Origin: an uncultured Clostridia bacterium
GTDB taxonomy: Bacteria; Bacillota; Clostridia; Christensenellales; Aristaeellaceae
Reading direction: 5' to 3'
Length of the DNA stretch: 7,197 nt
NCBI GenBank assembly: GCA_946410395.1
Contig: CAMKAE010000112.1
Location: 1 to 7,197, forward strand
Both the position numbers and the translations under genes were made by a program. The notes below the pieces were generated by a model. The model searched no databases. It had not been told where the DNA came from and saw only the letters and a list, made by a program, of their open reading frames with translations. This document shows, piece by piece, positions 1 to 5,526 of this stretch (positions are counted from its first letter, which is position 1; each line of letters starts with the position of its first letter).

Positions 1-20
1 GAATTCGGAATTCGGAATTG
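1..20. repeat. 7-bp tandem repeat (GGAATTC, about three copies) at window edge
   Basis: Bases 1-20 are a head-to-tail run of the unit GGAATTC. The first copy lacks its leading G and the last ends in G instead of C. The unit contains EcoRI sites. A run like this exactly at a sequence end could be genuine short tandem repetition, or a linker or assembly artefact. It cannot be resolved from this window. Confidence 0.6.
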
Positions 21-78
21 CGGGGGACGCGGGGCGGTGCCTGATGCGTTCGCACCGTAAACCAGGTAATGTTTTGTA

Positions 79-100
79 GGGGCGCCGCTTGCCGCGCCCG
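79..100. repeat. short GC-rich palindrome (REP/MITE-like dispersed element, candidate)
   Basis: Arms GGGCGCCGC (80-88) and GCCGCGCCC (91-99) are complementary at eight of nine positions around a TT loop. The element is preceded by TGTAG and followed by G, AAA. Sequences of the form GTAGGGGCG...CGCCC are, to my knowledge, frequent between genes in GC-rich gut Clostridia, so this may be one copy of a dispersed element. Only one copy lies in this window, so dispersal cannot be shown here. No T-run follows it, so it is not a good intrinsic terminator. The rest of 1-167 holds no open frame and no clear promoter. Confidence 0.45.
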
Positions 101-167
101 AAACCATCAGGCAAAATCAGCAAAGAAAGAGAGCGTTGAGGAGTCATAGGGAAGAGGAGGGTCCGGA

Positions 168-776
168 ATGTTTCTCACCAGAATGGCACTGGATGTGAAC
201 CGCTCCGACACACAGGCCCTGCTGGCCGATCCCGGGCGCATGCAGCGGGAAGTCCGGGCCGCCTTCGCGGGCGGCAACATGCAGCCCCTTTTCCGCCTGG
301 AGATGATCGGCAGCCGGCAGTGGCTGGAGGTCCTCTCCAGACTGCGGCCGTCTCTCTACGCCGCCCACGAGCGCTACGGCTATCCGGGCGTCTTCCCCAG
401 CTGGGAGACCTTTGACTACGACGAGACCCTGGAGGAGGCCGAGGTGGGCACCACCTGGAACTTCCAGCTGTCGGCCTCCCCGGCGGGCATCCGGCCCGAG
501 GCGGACCCTGCCTGGCTGGAGCCGCGCCGGCTGAACCGCTGGCTGGCCGACCGGGGCGCCTCCGACGGCTTTGAGCTCAAGGAGGCCGCGGTCACGGAGG
601 TCCGCTGGGTGCCCCTCGGGGACGCGTTCCTGCTGGTGGCGCATTGGGACGGCGTGCTGACGGTGACGGACCAGGACGCCTTTGCCTGGGCGGTTTCCTC
701 CGGCATTGGCGGTGGACGGGAGAACGGCGTGGGCCTGATGACGATCGCCCGCAATCACACTTTCTGGGAGGACTGA
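168..776 (+). CDS. cas6e: Cas6e/CasE-family CRISPR type I-E crRNA-processing protein, catalytic His replaced
   Basis: Cas6e cuts pre-crRNA in the repeat and stays bound as part of type I-E Cascade. The 202-residue product is of normal family length. It opens with the typical 'MFLTRMALDVNR' strand followed by 'LLADPGRMQREV' (19-29), which aligns with the segment carrying the catalytic His of Thermus Cse3 (His26). Here residue 26 is Gln. The middle has 'FRLEMIG' (42-48), 'YGYPG' (70-74) and 'WNFQLSASP' (97-105), where most relatives have an ANP-type motif. The C-terminal part has 'DGVLTVTD' (161-168) and the Gly-rich RNA-binding loop 'GIGGGRENGVGLMTIA' (179-194). The ATG is preceded by AGGAGGG (155-161) at 6 nt. 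The expected cas5 upstream and cas1/cas2 downstream are absent; a HAD gene follows 2 nt after the stop. Family assignment is from pattern recognition and fairly firm. Loss of nuclease activity is an inference from Q26 and should be checked by alignment. Confidence 0.85.
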   Translation: MFLTRMALDVNRSDTQALLADPGRMQREVRAAFAGGNMQPLFRLEMIGSRQWLEVLSRLRPSLYAAHERYGYPGVFPSWETFDYDETLEEAEVGTTWNFQLSASPAGIRPEADPAWLEPRRLNRWLADRGASDGFELKEAAVTEVRWVPLGDAFLLVAHWDGVLTVTDQDAFAWAVSSGIGGGRENGVGLMTIARNHTFWED

Positions 777-778
777 GC

Positions 779-1417
779 ATGGCGCTGCTGGCGCAGGATC
801 AAGCTGCTGAAATGCCCTGGGACGAGATCGACGCGGTGGTTTTTGACGTGGGCAACGTGCTGCTGCGCTTTGACCCGCCGTGGCTGGCGGCCCGGAGCTT
901 TCCCGGGGACGAGGCCCTGCAGCGGGCTGTGATCCGCCGCACCACGGCCACGCCCTACTGGCCGATGCTCGACCGCGGCACGCTGAACCTGGACACGGCG
1001 CCGGCGGCCATGTGCGCCGGGGAGCCCGCGCTCACGCCGGTCGTGGCGAAGTTCATGCGGGAGTGGATCGACCTGCCGCCGATCCCGGAGGGCGTCGCCG
1101 CGCTGCGCAGGGTCCGGGAGATGGGCAAGCGCACCTTCGTCCTGTCCAACTTCGAGCGGGAAGCTTTTGACTTTGTCGCGCAAAAGCACGCGTTCTTCGC
1201 GGGTTTCGACGACATGCTGGTGTCCTCGCATGTGGGGCTGCTCAAGCCGGAGCCTGCCTTCTTCGCCATGGCAGAGGGGCGCTTCGGCCTCACGCCGGCC
1301 CGGACGCTGTTCATCGATGACTCCCCGGTCAACGCGGAGGCGGCGCTGAACCGGGGCTGGCGGGTGTTCTGGTGCCGGGAGCCCGCGGCCCTGAAGGCGT
1401 TCTTCGGCCTTTTCTGA
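779..1417 (+). CDS. HAD-superfamily phosphatase, YihX-like
   Basis: This 212-residue protein is a probable cytoplasmic phosphomonoesterase. The motifs are in the expected order: motif I 'VVFDVGNVLLRF' (20-31) with nucleophile Asp23, motif II 'VLSN' (121-124), motif III Lys156 in 'GLLKPEP' (153-159), and motif IV 'FIDDSPVN' (178-185) with two Mg-binding Asp. The usual second Asp of motif I is Gly25. This D-x-G-N-V form is characteristic of YihX (alpha-D-glucose-1-phosphatase) and epoxide-hydrolase-like HAD proteins, so it is not evidence of inactivation. The helical cap lies at about 35-100. The start at 779 is chosen because GGGAGGA lies about 6 nt upstream and homology begins soon after; an upstream in-frame ATG at 644 would lie deep inside cas6e. 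The 2-nt gap to the cas6e stop suggests one transcript and translational coupling. The substrate is unknown; a sugar phosphate is plausible. Confidence 0.85.
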   Translation: MALLAQDQAAEMPWDEIDAVVFDVGNVLLRFDPPWLAARSFPGDEALQRAVIRRTTATPYWPMLDRGTLNLDTAPAAMCAGEPALTPVVAKFMREWIDLPPIPEGVAALRRVREMGKRTFVLSNFEREAFDFVAQKHAFFAGFDDMLVSSHVGLLKPEPAFFAMAEGRFGLTPARTLFIDDSPVNAEAALNRGWRVFWCREPAALKAFFGLF

Positions 1418-1441
1418 CGTATGCTCTCCGGGGAGTCTATA

Positions 1442-1475
1442 CCGGGTTTCGGAGAAGGAAACCCGGATTTTATAT
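1442..1475 (+). terminator. rho-independent terminator after the HAD gene
   Basis: A perfect 9-bp stem, CCGGGTTTC (1442-1450) with GAAACCCGG (1458-1466), encloses a 7-nt loop and is followed by ATTTTATAT. It begins 25 nt after the HAD stop codon. It should end the cas6e-HAD transcript and separate it from the transporter operon. Confidence 0.85.
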
Positions 1476-1535
1476 GCAATTTTTGGGCTTAACATTCGAC
1501 GAACATGTCTGTTTTGTCCATAACCCGATTTGTTT

Positions 1536-1570
1536 TTGACATGTACAACCGCCGGAGGCAATTTTATAAT
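1536..1570 (+). promoter_or_regulatory. putative sigma-A-type promoter of the transporter operon
   Basis: A perfect -10 hexamer TATAAT lies at 1565-1570 in an AT-rich island that stands out in this GC-rich window. The best-spaced -35 is TGTACA (1542-1547), 17 nt upstream and matching 4 of 6 consensus bases. A perfect TTGACA sits at 1536-1541, but 23 nt from the -10, which is too far for standard use. Transcription would begin near 1577, giving a leader of about 45 nt before the GTG at 1622. The non-coding stretch 1418-1621 otherwise holds the terminator and two copies of the palindrome ACATGT (1503-1508, 1539-1544), the second overlapping the -35 region. These could be operator half-sites, but this is weak. 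Confidence 0.6.
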
Positions 1571-1608
1571 ATAAAAAGAATGATTGGGTTGATCCGTGTG
1601 CGACTGCC

Positions 1609-1617
1609 GGGAGGTGA
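1609..1617 (+). promoter_or_regulatory. ribosome binding site deciding the GTG start at 1622
   Basis: GGGAGGTGA (1609-1617) lies a few bases before GTG 1622. In-frame ATGs at 1505 and 1580 have no comparable site. The first precedes the -10 box and the second would be almost leaderless, so GTG is preferred. Confidence 0.75.
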
Positions 1618-1621
1618 AAGC

Positions 1622-2203
1622 GTGAAGCGGCAGCGAAGCCTCGGGCAGTACCGTGCGATCGACCTGGCACTGTTTGCTGTCCTGACGGTGATATTCGAGT
1701 TTGTGGCGACGAAGGCCGGCCTTGCGATGCCCTATGCGCCGTACCTGCTCTCGGTGACGCCGGTGCTCACGGCGGTCGTGATGATGCGCTGGGGGCTCTG
1801 GGGCGCCATCCACGCCGCGCTGGGCGGGATCGTGTACTGCTTTGCGGCCGGGCTTGAGCCGGCGGGACAGTGGTACCTGATCTGCGGCGCGGGCAACCTG
1901 CTGGGCGTGGCCGCCCTGGGCCTGCTGCGGTATCTGGGCTGGGAGAAGGTGCGGGAGAAAACCCTGCTGACCCTGCTCTACGGGGCCCTGGTGCACCTGC
2001 TGATGCAGATCGGCCGGAGCGCCCTGATGCTGATCCTGGGCGCGGGCAGCGCGCAGGTGGTCAACCTGGCCATGATGGAGGCCGTCACCCTGCTGTTCAC
2101 CCTGGTGCTGATGTGGATCGTCCGGCGTGTGGACGGACTGTTTGAGGATCAGCGACACTATCTCCGCCGCGTTTCGCGGGAAGAGGAAGAAGGAGGATTC
2201 TGA
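1622..2203 (+). CDS. six-helix membrane protein resembling an ECF transporter S-component
   Basis: This is a 193-residue integral membrane protein. Hydrophobic segments lie at about 13-30, 40-56, 58-77, 83-103, 114-138 and 148-168, which matches the six-helix, roughly 190-residue layout of ECF substrate-binding (S) subunits. Recognisable stretches are 'YRAIDLALFAVLTVIFEF' (10-27), 'MMRWGLWGAIHAALGG' (54-69) and a charged tail 'DGLFEDQRHYLRR' (171-183) ending GGF. I recall similar proteins annotated as ECF S-components in gut Clostridia, but I cannot name a substrate. The GTG start is supported by its ribosome binding site and by position relative to the promoter. It is the first gene of the operon, and its TGA overlaps the ATG of the next permease gene (TGATG), so co-translation is likely. 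No EcfT or EcfA gene is adjacent; group II ECF S-components use energising subunits encoded elsewhere. A non-transport accessory role cannot be excluded. Confidence 0.7.
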   Translation: MKRQRSLGQYRAIDLALFAVLTVIFEFVATKAGLAMPYAPYLLSVTPVLTAVVMMRWGLWGAIHAALGGIVYCFAAGLEPAGQWYLICGAGNLLGVAALGLLRYLGWEKVREKTLLTLLYGALVHLLMQIGRSALMLILGAGSAQVVNLAMMEAVTLLFTLVLMWIVRRVDGLFEDQRHYLRRVSREEEEGGF

Positions 2204-3285
2204 TGAAGGGAATTGGAACGGACTATCTCGTGCTGGACAAAGAGCACGGGATATGGGTCGAAAACCCGGAACAGAAGGTGCGCGACGAGGTTGAGAAGCA
2301 CTACTGGCGTACGGTGGTCCGCACGATCCTGAAGGACTGGCGGCTGTATGTCATGCTGGTGCCCATGATCCTCGTGTTCCTCTTCTGGCGCTACTTCCCC
2401 ATGTACGAGCTGCTGGGCTCCTTCAAGGTGGAAGACTCGGTGAAGAGCGTGGCGGAGCAGTACTCCATGGGCTTCTCGAACTTCAAGGCCCTGCTGCTGG
2501 GCACGGGCACGTTTGCCAAGACCTCCCAGGACTTCTGGCAGGCCCTGCGCAACACGTTTGTGCTGAGCTTCTACGGCCTGTGCTTCGGCTTCCCGATGCC
2601 GATCATCCTGGCGCTGTTCTTCAACGAGATCCGCTCCAACGCGGCGCGCAGCGTGTACCAGGTGCTGACCTATCTGCCGAAATTCATGTCCACGGTCATC
2701 ATGACCTCGCTGGTCATCATGCTGCTGCGCATGCAGTCCACCGCCAACCAGGTCGGCGTGGTGGCGCGGCTGTTATCGTCGCTGGGCATCGTGCCGGAGG
2801 CGGACGCGATCGGAGGCCTGCTGAACAAACCGCAATACTTCCGCGCGATCTACCAGATCAGCGGCATCTGGGAGACCGCGGGCTACGACAGCATCGTGTT
2901 CTTCGCGGCGATCATCGCCATCTCGCCCACCAGCTATGAGGCGGCGCAGATCGACGGCGCCGGCAAGTGGGCGCAGATGCGCTACGTGGTGCTGCCCAGC
3001 ATCCTCTCCACCATCGTCATCATGCTGATCACGCGCATCGGCTCCATGCTGAGCATAGGCTACGAGAAGGTCATCCTGCTGACGGAGGGCAACAACCCGG
3101 AGGTGCTGACCACCGCCCAGGTCATCTCCACCTTCTCCTGGCAGCTGAAGAACGCGCAGAACGCCGGCGCGCGCAACACCGGCCTGGCCTCTGCGGCGGA
3201 GATGATGAACAACGTCGTTGGCATGCTGCTGGTGATCGGATCCAACACCATCGCCCGCAAGGCCTCCAACGTCTCCCTCTACTGA
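2203..3285 (+). CDS. carbohydrate ABC transporter permease, LplB/MalF type
   Basis: This 360-residue protein is one of two membrane-spanning subunits of a sugar or oligosaccharide importer. The membrane helices lie at about 46-66, 117-140, 158-177, 227-243, 266-286 and 333-350, after a 45-residue charged, probably cytoplasmic, N-terminal extension. The ATPase-docking EAA loop is intact: 'YEAAQIDGAGKWAQMRY' (245-261) followed by VVLP (262-265). The 'FPMYELLGSF' region after helix 1 and the C-terminal 'NVSLY' are typical of LplB-like permeases of Firmicutes. The ATG overlaps the preceding TGA and has AGGAGG (2191-2196) 6 nt upstream. The next permease gene begins 18 nt after the stop. The ligand cannot be read from the sequence; relatives import oligosaccharides such as plant cell-wall or host-glycan fragments. 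Confidence 0.92.
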   Translation: MKGIGTDYLVLDKEHGIWVENPEQKVRDEVEKHYWRTVVRTILKDWRLYVMLVPMILVFLFWRYFPMYELLGSFKVEDSVKSVAEQYSMGFSNFKALLLGTGTFAKTSQDFWQALRNTFVLSFYGLCFGFPMPIILALFFNEIRSNAARSVYQVLTYLPKFMSTVIMTSLVIMLLRMQSTANQVGVVARLLSSLGIVPEADAIGGLLNKPQYFRAIYQISGIWETAGYDSIVFFAAIIAISPTSYEAAQIDGAGKWAQMRYVVLPSILSTIVIMLITRIGSMLSIGYEKVILLTEGNNPEVLTTAQVISTFSWQLKNAQNAGARNTGLASAAEMMNNVVGMLLVIGSNTIARKASNVSLY

Positions 3286-3286
3286 C

Positions 3287-3295
3287 GGAAGGGGG
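3287..3295 (+). promoter_or_regulatory. ribosome binding site deciding the GTG start at 3304
   Basis: GGAAGGGGG (3287-3295) is spaced 8 nt from GTG 3304, which opens the permease frame with 'MKRRLAVSEL'. The closer ATG at 3297 is in another frame and gives only a 14-residue peptide. Confidence 0.65.
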
Positions 3296-3303
3296 CATGA
3301 AGC

Positions 3304-5505
3304 GTGAAAAGAAGACTTGCGGTTTCCGAACTGATCTTTAAAATCATCAGCTACCTGCTTCTGACGGTCTTTGCCTTGTGCTGCCTGTATCCCTTTGTGT
3401 ACGCCGTCTCCTCCTCCATCAGCAGCCGGTACGCCGTGGACCACGGCGACATCTCCCTACTGCCCGGCGAGAGCAGCCCGGGCTATCAGCTGCAGGACGG
3501 CTCGGTGCTTTGGATGGAAGAGCTCAAAGCCCGCAAGGTCAAGCAGCCGGGCGACGACAAGACCGAGACGGCCATGGTCTGGGTGGCGCAGTGGCAGGAC
3601 GGCGGCGCCGTGGAGGTCTACTCCTCCCCGCTGAAGGCCGGCCAGTGGGAAGTCACCCTGCCCGACGGCACGGACTATGCCTTCGAGGGCTCGACCCTGA
3701 CACCTGTGCCCACGGACGGCACCTGGTTTGTCCGGCTGGCGGACGGCAAGCGGATCCAGATCTCCCAGAAGCCCGCGGATACCTCCTGGTACTGCGTGGA
3801 CGACAACGGAGAGCGGACGCCCGCCGACAAGCCCTTCAATCCCGACGAGTATCCCGCCTGGGGCGTGGTCACCGAGACCACCTATAAGATGGAAGACGGC
3901 ACCCTGCACCATGTGGGCTGGCTGGAGACCATCGACCAGTGGTCCAGCTGGTCCGTGGAGGGCGGAAAGGGCGAGTGGATACCGATCCAGTGGTACGCCG
4001 AGGACGCGAATGGCAATCAGCTCCCGCTCTTTGCCGCCGCGGGCAAGAAGGACACCTTTGACTTCAGCGCCGGCAGCGCCAAGCTCATGGCGAAGAGCGC
4101 CGGCGGAGACGCCTGGTATGTGATGGACGAGGCGGGAGAGCCCGCCGTCCTGACCCTGGAGATCGCCGACAGCGAGGGCACGCAGGTGGACCTGGCCAGC
4201 CCCGACGCGAAGGCGGGCGCCGACGAGACCTTCACCCTGGACGGCATCACCTACACCCCGCGGCTGAACCTGTCCAAGGACGCCGCCTGGTACCTGACTC
4301 CCGCCTACACCGTGCGCAAGCCCTTCCTGCCGGGCTCTGAGCGCTACAAGAAGTCCGCCGAGAGCTTCACCCTGGCGCTGAAGTGGTATCACGAGGACGA
4401 GAGCGGCAACCGCGTTCTGCTGGCGAACCCGCCGGAAGGCGCCTTCCGCATGACCGGTGCGGACGAAGCAGCCGCGCACGTCGTGGTCGTGGACGAGAAG
4501 ATCGCCTGGATGGACCGCGAGGACGTGGCGCGCAAGCTTAGCGCGTATTACCACAGCCGCGTGCTGCACCTGGTCTCCGAGGACACGGACCGCGTCTGGA
4601 AGGTCAGCAACTGGCCCGGAAAGAGCGGCGACATCACCCTGAACGGCTTTAACCAGAAGGTGGGCAAAGGCCGCCTGCTGGCGGACGGCACCGTGGCCTG
4701 GGGCGAGGCTTCCGCCGCGGAGGAGGGCGCCGTGCCCTTCGAGGTGGTCCGCGTCACTTCCCGTTTCAACGTGACCAAGAACGTCCAGTTCGACGCGTTC
4801 CTGACCATGTTCAACGACGACATGTTCTGGAACTCCTACTCCAACACGCTGTTCCTGACCATCTACGGCACAATCTGGTCGCTGTTCGTGGCTATCCTGG
4901 GCGGCTACGCGCTGAGCAAGAAGCGCCTGCTGTTCCGCAAGTTCTTCAACTTCTTCCTGGTGTTCACGATGTGGTTCTCCGCCGGCATTGTGCCGCAGTT
5001 GATCAACTACCGCAACACCAAGGCGGTCTTCAGCCTGATGGGCATTGTCGACGACAAGTGGCTGATCGTCATCGCGATGGGTATGGCGGCCATGAACATC
5101 ATCCTCCTGCGCAACGCCTTTGAGAACGTTCCCAGCGAGATCGAGGAGGCCTCTATCGTCGACGGCGCGACGGAGTTCCAGGTGATGACCAAGGTCTTCA
5201 TCCCCATGTCGAAGTCCACCATCGCCACCGTGGCCCTGTTCTTCGCCATCTCCCGGTGGAACGGCTACTTCTGGGCCCGGCAGATGATCACCAACGAGTT
5301 TGAGAAACCGCTGCAGGTGTTCATCAACGACAAACTCAACTTCTTCTTCGACGGCGAGAACACGGCCGGCTGGGCGGAGAGCTATTCCTGGCAGTCCGTG
5401 ATCTACGCCCTGATCGTCTGCTCGATCGTGCCCATCCTCATCATCTATCCCTTCATTCAGAAGTACTTCGCCAAAGGCACCAACGCCGGCGGTGTGAAGG
5501 AATAA
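3304..5505 (+). CDS. carbohydrate ABC permease, MalG/YtcP type, with a giant extracellular insert
   Basis: This is the second membrane subunit of the importer, 733 residues against about 290-300 for the family. Helix 1 is at about 12-37. Helices 2-6 are at about 514-537, 547-565, 585-602, 636-655 and 698-716. The EAA loop 'EEASIVDGATEFQVMTK' (614-630) followed by VFIP (631-634) is intact, so ATPase coupling should be normal. The family motif after helix 1, seen here as 'HGDISLLPGE' (47-56), normally runs within a few residues into a Phe-Thr-Leu-Ala-Tyr-like stretch and helix 2. Here about 435 residues intervene before 'FDAFLTMFNDDMFWNSYSNT' (496-515). With a cytoplasmic N-terminus the block faces outside. 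No frameshift or stop interrupts it. Two stops in tandem (TAATAA) end the gene 21 nt before the binding-protein ATG. Confidence 0.9.
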   Translation: MKRRLAVSELIFKIISYLLLTVFALCCLYPFVYAVSSSISSRYAVDHGDISLLPGESSPGYQLQDGSVLWMEELKARKVKQPGDDKTETAMVWVAQWQDGGAVEVYSSPLKAGQWEVTLPDGTDYAFEGSTLTPVPTDGTWFVRLADGKRIQISQKPADTSWYCVDDNGERTPADKPFNPDEYPAWGVVTETTYKMEDGTLHHVGWLETIDQWSSWSVEGGKGEWIPIQWYAEDANGNQLPLFAAAGKKDTFDFSAGSAKLMAKSAGGDAWYVMDEAGEPAVLTLEIADSEGTQVDLASPDAKAGADETFTLDGITYTPRLNLSKDAAWYLTPAYTVRKPFLPGSERYKKSAESFTLALKWYHEDESGNRVLLANPPEGAFRMTGADEAAAHVVVVDEKIAWMDREDVARKLSAYYHSRVLHLVSEDTDRVWKVSNWPGKSGDITLNGFNQKVGKGRLLADGTVAWGEASAAEEGAVPFEVVRVTSRFNVTKNVQFDAFLTMFNDDMFWNSYSNTLFLTIYGTIWSLFVAILGGYALSKKRLLFRKFFNFFLVFTMWFSAGIVPQLINYRNTKAVFSLMGIVDDKWLIVIAMGMAAMNIILLRNAFENVPSEIEEASIVDGATEFQVMTKVFIPMSKSTIATVALFFAISRWNGYFWARQMITNEFEKPLQVFINDKLNFFFDGENTAGWAESYSWQSVIYALIVCSIVPILIIYPFIQKYFAKGTNAGGVKE
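3466..4773 (+). other. extracytoplasmic insert domain within the MalG-type permease
   Basis: Residues about 55-490 of the permease match no family I recognise. They have no hydrophobic segment long enough for a membrane helix. The composition (many Trp, Tyr, Gly, Asp, Thr and short alternating strands) suggests beta-rich folding. WY or WF dipeptides occur at residues 141, 162, 230, 271, 329 and 361. Four are followed by an acidic-Gly turn, such as 'QWYAEDANGNQLPL' (229-242) and 'KWYHEDESGNRVLL' (360-373). A second weak repeat, F-x-(F/L)-x-(A/G), then 9-12 residues and an aromatic WY or WF, occurs near 125-145, 252-275 and 310-333. The base composition resembles that of the flanking permease, so recent foreign acquisition is not obvious. 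Exposed aromatic residues would suit carbohydrate contact or protein docking, but function is unknown. Confidence 0.75.
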
Positions 5506-5510
5506 TAAAA

Positions 5511-5516
5511 AGGAGG
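5511..5516 (+). promoter_or_regulatory. strong ribosome binding site of the solute-binding protein gene
   Basis: A perfect AGGAGG lies 10 nt before ATG 5527, inside an A-rich gap. This suits the high expression that binding proteins usually need relative to their permeases. Confidence 0.7.
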
Positions 5517-5526
5517 AATCTATCAC

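Noticed and set aside
20..60. Possible CRISPR repeat remnant in the GC-rich leader
   Set aside because: The G-rich run has no clear arm pairing typical of I-E repeats and no second copy in the window.
144..758. A minus-strand open frame opposite cas6e
   Set aside because: The plus strand matches the Cas6e family from end to end; the reverse product shows no motif.
644..778. N-terminal extension of the HAD protein from ATG 644
   Set aside because: It would overlap 133 nt of cas6e, encodes an Arg/Gly-rich non-family stretch and lacks a good ribosome binding site. ATG 779 fits better.
1424..1436. Small hairpin CTCC-GG-GGAG after the HAD stop
   Set aside because: A 4-bp stem with a 2-nt loop and no T-run; the terminator just downstream explains the region.
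1505..1621. Extension of the six-helix membrane protein to ATG 1505 or 1580
   Set aside because: The extension would run through the promoter elements and has no ribosome binding site; GTG 1622 has one.
755..2158. A 467-codon minus-strand open frame
   Set aside because: It spans the HAD gene, the terminator, the promoter and the S-component-like gene, all supported on the plus strand, and its translation is His/Gln/Arg-rich with no recognisable motif.
3297..3341. 14-codon ORF starting at ATG 3297, possible leader peptide
   Set aside because: It is out of frame with the permease and too close to the Shine-Dalgarno sequence (1 nt) for efficient use; it appears to be chance.
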